This document shows, one piece after another, positions 49,357 to 58,408 of a stretch of 64,000 nt of DNA (within the stretch, counting starts at the first letter, position 1; each line of letters starts with the position of its first letter). The notes under the pieces are model-generated. The model was not told the origin of the DNA and ran no database searches. It was given only the letters and a program-made list of their open reading frames with translations. The DNA comes from Streptomyces sp. JH14 (GTDB taxonomy: Bacteria; Actinomycetota; Actinomycetes; Streptomycetales; Streptomycetaceae). Location: NCBI RefSeq assembly GCF_029428675.1, contig NZ_JAJNEL010000001.1:1240001-1304000 (forward strand), given 5' to 3'. Both the position numbers and the translations under genes were made by a program.

Positions 49357-50955
49357 TCAGGCCAGTGCGACCAGGTCCTGGTAGTCCGCGCCCCACAGGT
49401 CCTCGACGCCGTCCGGCAGCAGGATGATCCGCTCGGGCTGGAGCGCCTCGACCGCGCCCTCGTCGTGCGTGACGAGCACCACCGCACCCTTGTACGTGCG
49501 CAGCGCGCCGAGGATCTCCTCCCGGCTCGCCGGGTCGAGGTTGTTCGTCGGCTCGTCGAGGAGCAGCACATTGGCGGAGGAGACCACCAGGGTCGCCAGC
49601 GCGAGACGGGTCTTCTCACCACCGGAGAGCACCCCGGCCGGCTTGTCGACGTCGTCGCCGGAGAAGAGGAACGAGCCCAGCGTCTTGCGGACCTCGACGA
49701 GGTCGAGATCCGGGGCGGCGGAGCGCATGTTCTCCAGGACGGAGCGGTCCGGGTCGAGGGTCTCGTGCTCCTGGGCGTAGTAGCCGAGCTTGAGTCCGTG
49801 GCCCTCGATGACCTCGCCGGTGTCGGGCGTCTCGGCGCCGCCGAGGAGTCGCAGCAGAGTCGTCTTGCCGGCACCGTTGAGGCCGAGGATGACGACGCGG
49901 GAGCCCTTGTCGATGGCGAGATCGACGTCGGTGAAGATCTCGAGCGAGCCGTACGACTTGGAGAGCCCCTCCGCCATCAGGGGCGTCTTGCCGCAGGGCG
50001 AGGGCTCGGGGAAGCGCAGCTTGGCGACCTTGTCGGAGACCCGCACGGCCTCCAGGCCCGACAGCAGCCGCTCGGCGCGCTTGGCCATGTTCTGCGCGGC
50101 CACCGTCTTGGTGGCCTTGGCGCGCATCTTGTCGGCCTGCGAGTTGAGGGCGGCGGCCTTCTTCTCGGCGTTCTGGCGCTCGCGCTTGCGGCGCTTCTCG
50201 TCGGCTTCGCGCTGCTGCTGGTAGAGCTTCCAGCCCATGTTGTAGATGTCGATCTGCGAGCGGTTGGCGTCGAGGTAGAAGACCTTGTTGACGACCGTCT
50301 CGACGAGGTCGACATCGTGGGAGATCACGACGAAGCCGCCGCGGTAGCTCTTCAGGTAGTCGCGCAGCCAGACGATCGAGTCGGCGTCGAGGTGGTTCGT
50401 CGGTTCGTCGAGCAGCAGGGTGTCGGCGTCCGAGAACAGGATGCGGGCCAGCTCGACCCGGCGGCGCTGACCGCCGGAGAGCGTGTGGAGCGGCTGTCCG
50501 AGCACCCGGTCGGGAAGGCTGAGTGCGGCGGCGATGGTGGCGGCCTCCGCCTCGGCGGCGTATCCGCCCTTGGTGAGGAACTCCGTCTCCAGGCGCTCGT
50601 ACTTCTTCATCGCCTTTTCGCGGGTGGCGCCCTTGCCGTTCGCCATCCGCTCCTCGTTCTCCCGCATCCTGCGCAGGATCTCGTCGAGACCGCGGGCGGA
50701 GAGGATGCGGTCGCGGGCGAGGACGTCGAGGTCGCCGGTGCGCGGGTCCTGCGGGAGGTAGCCGACCTCGCCGGAGCGGGTGATGGTGCCGCCGGCGGGT
50801 ACGCCTTCGCCGGCGAGGCACTTGGTGAGGGTGGTCTTGCCCGCTCCGTTACGGCCGACGAGGCCGATGCGGTCGCCCTTGGCGATACGGAAGGAGGCGG
50901 ACTCGATGAGGATGCGGGCGCCGGCGCGCAGCTCGATGCCGGAAGCGGTGATCAC
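49357..50955 (-). CDS. ABC-F family ATP-binding protein
   Basis: A 532-aa soluble protein with two ATPase domains. Walker A motifs are GRNGAGKTT (about 35-43) and GLNGAGKTT (about 350-358), signatures LSGGQ and LSGGE, each with an LLLDEPTN Walker B. Between them is a charged coiled linker (KRRKRERQNAEKKAA) that, in ABC-F proteins, enters the ribosomal E site. It lacks transmembrane helices. It is a translation factor, either housekeeping (EttA/Uup-like) or ribosome-protecting; sequence alone does not decide. GTG 50955 follows GGAG. Confidence 0.93.
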   Translation of the reverse strand: MITASGIELRAGARILIESASFRIAKGDRIGLVGRNGAGKTTLTKCLAGEGVPAGGTITRSGEVGYLPQDPRTGDLDVLARDRILSARGLDEILRRMRENEERMANGKGATREKAMKKYERLETEFLTKGGYAAEAEAATIAAALSLPDRVLGQPLHTLSGGQRRRVELARILFSDADTLLLDEPTNHLDADSIVWLRDYLKSYRGGFVVISHDVDLVETVVNKVFYLDANRSQIDIYNMGWKLYQQQREADEKRRKRERQNAEKKAAALNSQADKMRAKATKTVAAQNMAKRAERLLSGLEAVRVSDKVAKLRFPEPSPCGKTPLMAEGLSKSYGSLEIFTDVDLAIDKGSRVVILGLNGAGKTTLLRLLGGAETPDTGEVIEGHGLKLGYYAQEHETLDPDRSVLENMRSAAPDLDLVEVRKTLGSFLFSGDDVDKPAGVLSGGEKTRLALATLVVSSANVLLLDEPTNNLDPASREEILGALRTYKGAVVLVTHDEGAVEALQPERIILLPDGVEDLWGADYQDLVALA

Positions 50956-51041
50956 GGGTAAAACTCCAGGGCGGTATGGACGGCGGGCGGGACGACGGGC
51001 GGAGTTATCTCGACGCCGTCTAGTGCACAAGGAGAATTGCC

Positions 51042-51206
51042 ATGGGACTCAGTCTACTGGCGGTGTGCAACTGCTTTCCCGCGTGCTGCTGCCGCTGCCC
51101 CTCCAGACGCCCCGGGCACTCGCCCTGCGCGGCCGGTCCGCTGCACCCTGTCACCGAAAAGGGGCATGTCGTGATGATCTATCCGATACTCGGCGCAGGG
51201 CGGTGA
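51042..51206 (+). CDS. short cysteine-rich ORF (54 aa), possible small protein
   Basis: This ORF is below usual length limits but has an excellent ribosome site (AAGGAG at 51029-51034, 7 nt before the ATG). It encodes 54 residues with seven cysteines, six clustered in CNCFPACCCRC (residues 9-19). Third-position GC is high but not extreme. It lies between the divergent ABC-F gene and the metallopeptidase gene, ending 34 bp before the latter. It may be a cysteine-sensing leader peptide, a metal-binding peptide, or spurious. Confidence 0.4.
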   Translation: MGLSLLAVCNCFPACCCRCPSRRPGHSPCAAGPLHPVTEKGHVVMIYPILGAGR

Positions 51207-51240
51207 GGCAGCCGCAGCCGGATCAGAGGGTGGTGCCCCC

Positions 51241-52131
51241 ATGCAGTTCGACGACGACGCCGATCTGGACACGTCCGAGGTCCAGGACGTGCGCGGCAGC
51301 CGCATCCCGGGCGGCAGGGCCACGGTGGGCGGCGGCATCGTCGGCATCATCGCGCTGATCCTGGGGCTGTTCTTCGGCGTCGGCCCGGACCAGCTGGGTC
51401 TATCGTCGGGCGACTCGGGCACGACGGCGACCGCGTCGTCGGCGGCGCAGGTCGAACAGAGCTGCCGGACCGGCCAGGACGCCAATACCAGGGACGACTG
51501 TCGGACCGTCGCCGTGGTCAACAGCGTGCAGGACTTCTGGCGCCAGGAATTCGCCCGGCGGGAGGCGAAGTACGGGAACGCGCGGACGGTTCTGTTCACC
51601 GACCGGGTGGGCACCGCCTGCGGCGCGGCGACCTCGGCGGTGGGGCCGTTCTACTGCCCGGGCGACCGGCAGGTCTATCTGGACCTGGGGTTCTTCGACG
51701 AACTGCGGACGAAGTTCGGAGCGAGCGGCGGCCCGTTCGCCGAGGCGTACGTCGTCGCGCACGAGTACGGCCACCATGTGCAGGACCAGATGGGGACGCT
51801 GAGCCGGGCGCAGGACAGCCGTACGGGCTCGAACAGCAACGCGGTGAAGGTGGAACTGCAGGCCGACTGCTACGCCGGGGTCTGGGCGCACCACGCGACG
51901 ACCACGCCCGACGAAGCGACCGGGCGGCCGCTGATCACGTCGCTGACGCAGGCGGACATCCGGGACGGGCTCGACGCGGCCGCGGCGGTGGGCGACGACC
52001 GGATCCAGGAGAGGTTCCAGGGCGAGGTCACCCCGGAGTCCTGGACGCACGGCTCGGCCGCGCAGCGCCAGCAGTGGTTCACCACCGGCTTCCGCAGCGG
52101 CGACATGGCCGACTGCAACACCTTCCGCTGA
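51241..52131 (+). CDS. neutral zinc metallopeptidase (YpfJ/KPN_02809 family)
   Basis: A 296-aa membrane-anchored protein: a polar N-terminus, one membrane helix (about 31-48, GGIVGIIALILGLFFGVG), then an extracytoplasmic peptidase domain with the zinc motif HEYGH (H174, E175, H178) and a downstream E-x-x-A-D (VELQADCYAGVW). Cysteines at C75, C87, C127 and C139 may form disulfides. The substrate is unknown. ATG 51241 is the only good start. Confidence 0.92.
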   Translation: MQFDDDADLDTSEVQDVRGSRIPGGRATVGGGIVGIIALILGLFFGVGPDQLGLSSGDSGTTATASSAAQVEQSCRTGQDANTRDDCRTVAVVNSVQDFWRQEFARREAKYGNARTVLFTDRVGTACGAATSAVGPFYCPGDRQVYLDLGFFDELRTKFGASGGPFAEAYVVAHEYGHHVQDQMGTLSRAQDSRTGSNSNAVKVELQADCYAGVWAHHATTTPDEATGRPLITSLTQADIRDGLDAAAAVGDDRIQERFQGEVTPESWTHGSAAQRQQWFTTGFRSGDMADCNTFR

Positions 52132-52221
52132 GCCGCTCCGGCCCGTTGTCAGTGGCCGGCGCAAGACTGAGACGCACATCACAGAGCCAGGTCAGGCGGA
52201 GTGCGAAAAGGGGTGAGCGCC

Positions 52222-52635
52222 ATGGCGGGCGCACCGGCCGGGGTTCCGACGGTCTATCCGACGATTCTGTACAACGACGCGAAGGCCGCGATCAGGACGC
52301 TCACGAAGGGGCTCGGGTTCACTGAGGAAGCGGTCTACGAGGGGGAGAACGGCGTGGTGCTGCACGCGGAGCTGTCCTGCGGCAACGGCAGGGTGATGCT
52401 CGGCTCCAAAGGCCGTGAGGGGGTTTTCGCCAAGGCGATGGCGGGCGCGGGGCCGTGCGGTGTGTACGTCGTGGTCGACGAGGTCGACGCCCACCATGCC
52501 CGGGCGGTGGAGCACGGGGTGGAGATCCTGATGCCGCCCACGGACCAGGACTACGGCTCGCGCGACTACATGGCGCGGGACGCGGAGGGCAATGTGTGGA
52601 GCTTCGGGACGTACGCCCCGGGGTCCGCGGACTGA
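52222..52635 (+). CDS. VOC (glyoxalase/bleomycin resistance) family protein
   Basis: A 137-aa protein of the vicinal-oxygen-chelate fold, two beta-alpha-beta-beta-beta repeats (about 12-65 and 80-130). The C-terminal motif DYGSRDYMARDAEGNVWSFG is typical of the PhnB/glyoxalase-like subgroup. Function is unassigned: such proteins include lyases, dioxygenases and drug-binding proteins. ATG 52222 follows AAAAGGGGTGAGC; an in-frame GTG at 52201 is an alternative. Confidence 0.88.
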   Translation: MAGAPAGVPTVYPTILYNDAKAAIRTLTKGLGFTEEAVYEGENGVVLHAELSCGNGRVMLGSKGREGVFAKAMAGAGPCGVYVVVDEVDAHHARAVEHGVEILMPPTDQDYGSRDYMARDAEGNVWSFGTYAPGSAD

Positions 52636-52720
52636 GCACCGGTCCTCGGCGCCGGGTCCGCAGCGGGGCCGAGGACGGGCACGGACGTGTGCACGGACAC
52701 GCCCGGGGGTTGCGGGCCGG

Positions 52721-54106
52721 TCAGGCTCCGCCGGTGTGGACCTGGAAGGCGGCGCGGCGGACGGCTTTGGCGAGGGCCGGGTCGGGGTGGGCGGCAGCCA
52801 GCGCGACCAGCACCTGGACGGTGCGCGGGTGCCCGACGGCCCGTACCTCTTCGAGCAGGGCCGGGACGGTGCCCTGGACCGCCGAGTCGAGGTGGCGGAC
52901 CAGCAGCGCGGTCTCCCCGTGATCGGCGACGGCGGCGGCCGTGTCGACCCAGAGCCAGGTGGATTCCTCGCGGCTGAGGACCTCCTGGGCGTCCTCGGGG
53001 TCGGCTCCGTCGTACTCGGCCAGCCAGAGCAGCGCGTACGGGCGCAGCGAGGGGTCGGTGACGACGGAGCGCACCTCGGGCTCGGCGGGGGCGCCGACGA
53101 CCCGGAGCGCCTCGAAGGCGAGTCCGCGCAGCAGCGCGTCCTCGCCGCGGGCGACGGCGAGCAGTTCGGCGACGGCGCTGCCGACGGGGCGGGCGGCGAG
53201 CCAGGCGCGGTATTCGGCGCGGGCCGGCCCGGGGGTGAGCCGGGCGCAGCCGAGCAGCATGTCGGCCGCTGACTGTTCGATGTTCCCGGCCGGGCTCTGG
53301 GCGGCGACGCAGATCTGTTCCAGCTTGACCCAGACCGCCCAGTTGCCGAGCGGGGTGAGGGTGGCGTGGCCGGCGCCGAGCGTCAGTGCGCCGACGGCGG
53401 CCAGTCCTTCCAGGGCCCAGTCGAGGAGCAGCGCGATCAGTGCGGCGGGGTGCGCGGTGGGGGCGGGTTCGGCCGGCTGGTGCGGCGCCTGCGGCCCGTA
53501 CGGCACCTCACAGCGTTCCTCATGGAGTTCCGCGACGCGCTGGCCGAGGAGGTCGAGAAGGGCGGGCACGGTGACCGGGCCTGCCGAGAGCTGGAGGAGG
53601 GAGAGCACCTGGGGCACGGCCTCGACGGCTTCGGCGACCGCGGTGGCCTCTATGTCCTCCGGTGCCGGGTGGACGAGCGACCAGGCGTCGAAGAGTGCCA
53701 CCCAGCCGCGGAGCACGGCGGAGTCGTCGCCGTCCCAGGCGCGCAGCCGCCAGCCCGGGCGCGCGGTCTCGCCGTGCAGTTCCACGAGGCCGGCCAGGCG
53801 GGCCCGGTCCCAGCCGGAGCGCACCTGGGCCGGGGAGAGTTCGAGTGCGGCCGCGGCCCGCTGGAGGGCGTGGGCGGCGAGCGGGGCCGTACCAGGGCCC
53901 GCACCGTCGGCGGCCCAGCGGGCGATCCGTACGGCATCGGCCAGCACGGCCCTGGCCTGGCGGGCCAGTTCCGCACGGGGCGGGGTGCCCTCCGGCGGCC
54001 GGGGGGCCGGCCTGGTGCGCCGGGTGGTCACGGCCGTGCGGGCCGTGGCAAGGGATCGCGGGCGGACAAGTCGCAGCCTGGAGTCGCGCGGGGTACGGGA
54101 CGTCAC
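52721..54106 (-). CDS. conserved alpha-helical protein, unknown
   Basis: A 461-aa protein, almost wholly helical and rich in Ala, Leu and Glu. The last 150 residues (LLRGLAFEALRVVG; RPYALLWLAEYDGADPEDA; PALLEEVRAVGHPRTVQVLVALA) show HEAT-like pairs. The N-terminal 40 residues are basic and probably disordered. No enzyme motif is seen. The start is GTG 54106: AAGACT (54113-54118, minus strand) lies six nt upstream, so a leaderless mRNA is likely; TTG 54142 is an alternative. Confidence 0.72.
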   Translation of the reverse strand: MTSRTPRDSRLRLVRPRSLATARTAVTTRRTRPAPRPPEGTPPRAELARQARAVLADAVRIARWAADGAGPGTAPLAAHALQRAAAALELSPAQVRSGWDRARLAGLVELHGETARPGWRLRAWDGDDSAVLRGWVALFDAWSLVHPAPEDIEATAVAEAVEAVPQVLSLLQLSAGPVTVPALLDLLGQRVAELHEERCEVPYGPQAPHQPAEPAPTAHPAALIALLLDWALEGLAAVGALTLGAGHATLTPLGNWAVWVKLEQICVAAQSPAGNIEQSAADMLLGCARLTPGPARAEYRAWLAARPVGSAVAELLAVARGEDALLRGLAFEALRVVGAPAEPEVRSVVTDPSLRPYALLWLAEYDGADPEDAQEVLSREESTWLWVDTAAAVADHGETALLVRHLDSAVQGTVPALLEEVRAVGHPRTVQVLVALAAAHPDPALAKAVRRAAFQVHTGGA

Positions 54107-54214
54107 GGGAGCAGTCTTGCCTCTGACGGCCCGAAAGCCCAAACGGAACCCGAATTGGCGGGGGAACGGGCGGCGGGGCGCGCCCGGACCAACCGGATGA
54201 TCCCTCGCATCAGG

Positions 54215-55342
54215 TCACATCAGGGGCGTGAGGAAGCGTCGCAAGGCCTCTTCGTAGCGGTCCGGACCGGCATTCCACATCGCCGCATGCGGAGCCAGCG
54301 GTACGGACTGCAGCGTGACCAGGTCGGGGCGGCGCGCGGCGAGATCGCGGGACGGCTGCCAGGGCGCCAGGGTGTCGTCGGGGCCGTGGAAGATCAGCGT
54401 GGGGACGTGCAGGGCCTGCGGCACGGAGGTGTCCAGGAGCGGGGCGCCGCGCAGTCCGGTCTGGCCCTGGGCGGCGCGGACGGCGAGCGGGATCAGTACG
54501 GACGGAACGCCCCGGGCGGTGGCCAGCGCGCGCAGGGTGGTAACCCAGTCGAGCACCGGGGAGTCCAGGACGAGTCCGCAGATCCGGTCGCGGAGCGCGG
54601 AGTTCACGGCCGTGTGCAGGGCCATGGAGGCCCCGGTCGACCAGCCGTGCAGGACGACCTTCTCGGCGCCGTACCGCACGGCGAAACGGATGGCCGCGTC
54701 CAGGTCGCGCCATTCGGACTCGCCGAGGTGGGCGAGGCCGTCCGGGGGGCGCGGCGCTCCGGGGTCGCCGCGGTAGGCCAGGTCAAGCACCGGAAGCTGC
54801 AGCCCGTGCAGGAACTCCAGGACGTTCATGGGGTGTTCGCGGGTGGTGCCGAGACCGTGCACGGTGATGACCCAGGTGCCCCTGGGTCCGGGCAGGAACC
54901 AGGCCGGCAGGATCCCGAGTTCGCCGGGGATCTCGACGTCCCGGTGGTCGAGGCCGAGGGCGGTGCCGGGGTCGCCGCTGTACAGCGCGGGGGTGATGCG
55001 CACCTGGACGCCGGGTTCCAGGCTGCCGCTGCTGACGCGTTCCAGCCGGCGCACGACGGCGTCGGCGGCGTGCGGTGCCTGTTCGACCACCGGGCCGACG
55101 ACCGCGTGGACGCCGTCGCCCACCAGCCCGTACGTACCGGGCCGGAGCGCGGCGAAGGAGCGGGTCAGCGTGATCTGTCCGGCCGCCGTGGCGTGCACGG
55201 TGAGTTTGCGGTCCGCGGGAAGGGGGCGCCCGGACGGCACCCCGAGGGCGGCGTCGCTGGCGTACCGGCCGGCCGCGACCACTGCCGCGCCGACGCCGAG
55301 GACGGTGGTGACGGCTGCTGCCGTCGCTGTAGCCGGGCGCAC
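54215..55342 (-). CDS. alpha/beta hydrolase with N-terminal anchor
   Basis: A 375-aa protein. The N-terminal helix (AAAVTTVLGVGAAVVAAG) is a signal or anchor. The hydrolase core begins near residue 165; nucleophile Ser lies in LHGWSTGAS, with an acid in FHGPDDTLAP and histidine in LAPHAAMW near the end. It resembles serine aminopeptidase-like/BAAT-type esterases. The start is uncertain: GTG 55342 gives a sensible N-terminus, while the open frame upstream (to 55573) overlaps the aldolase gene and is discarded. Confidence 0.84.
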   Translation of the reverse strand: MRPATATAAAVTTVLGVGAAVVAAGRYASDAALGVPSGRPLPADRKLTVHATAAGQITLTRSFAALRPGTYGLVGDGVHAVVGPVVEQAPHAADAVVRRLERVSSGSLEPGVQVRITPALYSGDPGTALGLDHRDVEIPGELGILPAWFLPGPRGTWVITVHGLGTTREHPMNVLEFLHGLQLPVLDLAYRGDPGAPRPPDGLAHLGESEWRDLDAAIRFAVRYGAEKVVLHGWSTGASMALHTAVNSALRDRICGLVLDSPVLDWVTTLRALATARGVPSVLIPLAVRAAQGQTGLRGAPLLDTSVPQALHVPTLIFHGPDDTLAPWQPSRDLAARRPDLVTLQSVPLAPHAAMWNAGPDRYEEALRRFLTPLM

Positions 55343-55452
55343 CGCTTCAGTGTCGGTGGGTGTGCCGCGCCCTGCCAGTGGACGGGGGCCGTCCGGTGCC
55401 GCCGCACGCCCCGGCCCCTCCCCCGTGCCGGAGGGAGCGGGCGTACGCGAGG

Positions 55453-56139
55453 TCAGCCGGGCTGTCCGTACCCCTCCAGGGCGTCCCGGACCTCGTCCAG
55501 CTGGGCCCGCGTGAGCAGGGACGGGGAGTGGCCGGGGACGGAGCTCGCGGTGAGCCAGAGCCGGCACATCCACTCGAGCTGGGCGGTGCGGTCGTAGGCC
55601 TCGTCGAGGGTGGAACCGTAGGTGACGGTCCCGTGGTTGCGCAGGAGACAGCCCGTGCGGTCACGCAGGGCTTCCAGCATGCGGTCGGCCAGCTCCTGCG
55701 TCCCGTACCGCGCATAGGCCGCGGTACGGACGGGGCCGCCCAGCATGGCGGCGGCGTAGTGCACCAGCGGCACCTCGGGGACGAGGGTGGAGACGGCCGT
55801 GGCGTGGACCGCGTGGGTGTGCACGACGGCGGCCGCGTCGCTGTTGCGGTAGACCGCCAGGTGGAGCGGGAGTTCGCTGGTCGGGGCCAGTTCGCCGAGG
55901 ACCTGCCTGCCCTGCAGGTCGACGCCGACGGTGTCGCCGGGGCGGAGCCGGTCGTAGGGCACGCCGCTCGGTGTGACCAGGACGAGGTCGCCGACGCGCG
56001 CCGACACATTGCCCGAGGTTCCGACGACCAGTCCGTCCGCCGCGGTCCTGCGGGCCGTGGCCACGACGTCGCGCCAGGCCCGTTCGACGGCGTCCTGCGC
56101 ATCGTGGACGTCCTGCGCGTCATGGGTGCGATCGCTCAT
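55453..56139 (-). CDS. class II aldolase/adducin family protein
   Basis: A 228-aa protein of the FucA/AraD fold. Zinc ligands are in HTHAVHAT (about 118-125) and the later NHGTVTYG (near 178); the phosphate-binding GTSGNVSAR is near 44-52. It likely acts as a sugar-phosphate aldolase or epimerase; the substrate is unknown. CAGGAT (56147-56152, minus strand) lies seven nt before ATG 56139, suggesting a leaderless mRNA. It is followed on the same strand by the alpha/beta hydrolase (110-bp gap). Confidence 0.9.
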   Translation of the reverse strand: MSDRTHDAQDVHDAQDAVERAWRDVVATARRTAADGLVVGTSGNVSARVGDLVLVTPSGVPYDRLRPGDTVGVDLQGRQVLGELAPTSELPLHLAVYRNSDAAAVVHTHAVHATAVSTLVPEVPLVHYAAAMLGGPVRTAAYARYGTQELADRMLEALRDRTGCLLRNHGTVTYGSTLDEAYDRTAQLEWMCRLWLTASSVPGHSPSLLTRAQLDEVRDALEGYGQPG

Positions 56140-56364
56140 GAGCCAGATCCTGGCAGTGGCGTGGACGCGGCGGGAGACAGCAGGGTGACCGACATCTCTT
56201 TTGGCCGGATTTTCGCTGGATCCTCCCTCGGGTTCACCGGTGTACAGGGCCGGCCAGGGCGACGAAATCCGGCCACCGCAGGCCCTGCGCCCCGCCCCGG
56301 CCGTCACGCGGCGGACGAAGCGAACGACCTCAATCCGTTTGGAGACACCCCAGTGCCCCGCTCA

Positions 56365-56392
56365 GTTCATCTTCCGTTCACTCAGGTTGCCT
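56365..56392 (+). promoter_or_regulatory. PHO-box-like direct repeats before the phosphate transporter
   Basis: GTTCATC (56365-56371), GTTCACT (56376-56382) and GTTGCCT (56386-56392) form direct repeats with about 11-bp period, close to the Streptomyces PhoP-binding unit GTTCACC. Their position 42-69 bp upstream of the transporter ATG fits phosphate-responsive control, reported for pitH2 of S. coelicolor as I recall. Confidence 0.65.
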
Positions 56393-56433
56393 ACGGTCCA
56401 CGAGCCAATGACGTCGAACGATTGCCTGGGTAA

Positions 56434-57717
<1,284 letters not shown>

Positions 57718-57729
57718 GGACAGATCACC

Positions 57730-57963
57730 ATGAACATCGACTGGGCAGCTCTCGGCTCCGTCTTCGGCGTCTCACTCGTCGTCACCGTGGCGCTGGTGGG
57801 CCTCTTCACCCTGGGCATCGTCGGCCTCTCCAAGCAGCCGGAACCGGCGGCGCAGGGCGGCTCCGGCTCGGGCTCCCTGGTACTCGCCCGCACCGGCGCC
57901 TACCTCTGCTTCGGGCTCTGCGCGGCCGCGGTCGCGTACGGGATCTATCTGATCGTCGCCTGA
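57730..57963 (+). CDS. small membrane protein paired with the phosphate transporter
   Basis: A 77-aa protein with two helices (LGSVFGVSLVVTVALVGLFTLGIVGL; TGAYLCFGLCAAAVAYGIYLIVA) joined by a polar Gly/Ser loop. No known domain; its tight spacing (TAAGGAC ribosome site) and conserved pairing suggest an accessory subunit of the transporter. Confidence 0.85.
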   Translation: MNIDWAALGSVFGVSLVVTVALVGLFTLGIVGLSKQPEPAAQGGSGSGSLVLARTGAYLCFGLCAAAVAYGIYLIVA

Positions 57964-57994
57964 GCAACCGACCGCACTCCGTCATAGGGGTCCG

Positions 57995-58031
57995 ATCGGG
58001 CCGGACACACCTCGCGTGTGTCCGGCCCGAT
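57995..58031. terminator. 16-bp hairpin after the pitH unit
   Basis: ATCGGGCCGGACACAC (57995-58010) pairs perfectly with 58016-58031 across a CTCGC loop; it separates the phosphate operon from the cobalamin leader. Confidence 0.92.
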
Positions 58032-58072
58032 GTGCGTCTGCGCACACTGCGCCGCCGCAGGTCAAGGCCAGG

Positions 58073-58272
58073 TTGACGGGCATTCGCGGAGCGTGGTGGA
58101 CTGCCGGAGCCATTTACGGCGACAGCAGAGGAAGCCGGTGCGAATCCGGCGCGGTCCCGCCACTGTCACCGGGGAGCAGTCCCCCACACCGGAAGTCACG
58201 GCTCGCGCAGGCGGGCTGGAAGGCCGGGGGAACTGCGGATCCGGGAGCCAGGAGACTCTCGCCGCCGGTCAC
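58073..58272 (+). promoter_or_regulatory. cobalamin (AdoCbl) riboswitch with its promoter
   Basis: TTGACG (58073-58078) and TGGACT (58097-58102; 18-nt spacer) form a promoter, giving a start near 58109. The RNA then shows the hallmark conserved blocks of a cobalamin riboswitch: GGAAGCCGGTGCGAATCCGG near 58130-58149, the B12 box GCCACTG near 58159, ACCGGAAGTCAC near 58188, and GGGAGCCAGGAGACTCTCG near 58243-58261. It controls the cob operon downstream, presumably repressing it when adenosylcobalamin is plentiful. The expression platform overlaps the leader ORF ribosome site. Confidence 0.93.
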
Positions 58273-58312
58273 GTCGAACCAGGGCGCGGACCCTGAGTGA
58301 GGACATATCGCC

Positions 58313-58405
58313 ATGCCCGGCTGCCGTGCGTCGTCGTCCGTTTCTGTGTCGCTCCCACCGGGAGCCGGCTGTACGAAGGTCCTTCGAGGCGCAACGGCCG
58401 GCTGA
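58313..58405 (+). CDS. 30-aa leader ORF between riboswitch and cobD
   Basis: A 30-residue ORF with a ribosome site (GTGAGGAC, 10 nt before ATG 58313) lies just after the riboswitch. Its stop TGA is separated by one codon from the cobD GTG start and is in the same frame. The cobD start itself has no Shine-Dalgarno, so ribosomes ending the leader may reinitiate on cobD. The peptide has two cysteines and several serines; no known motif. A real but short coding role is inferred from layout. Confidence 0.5.
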   Translation: MPGCRASSSVSVSLPPGAGCTKVLRGATAG

Positions 58406-58408
58406 GCC

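Noticed and set aside
48700..50961. 753-aa plus-strand open frame
   Set aside because: Antisense to the ABC-F gene; acidic Glu/Asp/Gly-rich shadow translation.
53366..55597. 743-aa plus-strand open frame
   Set aside because: Antisense to the helical protein, alpha/beta hydrolase and aldolase genes.
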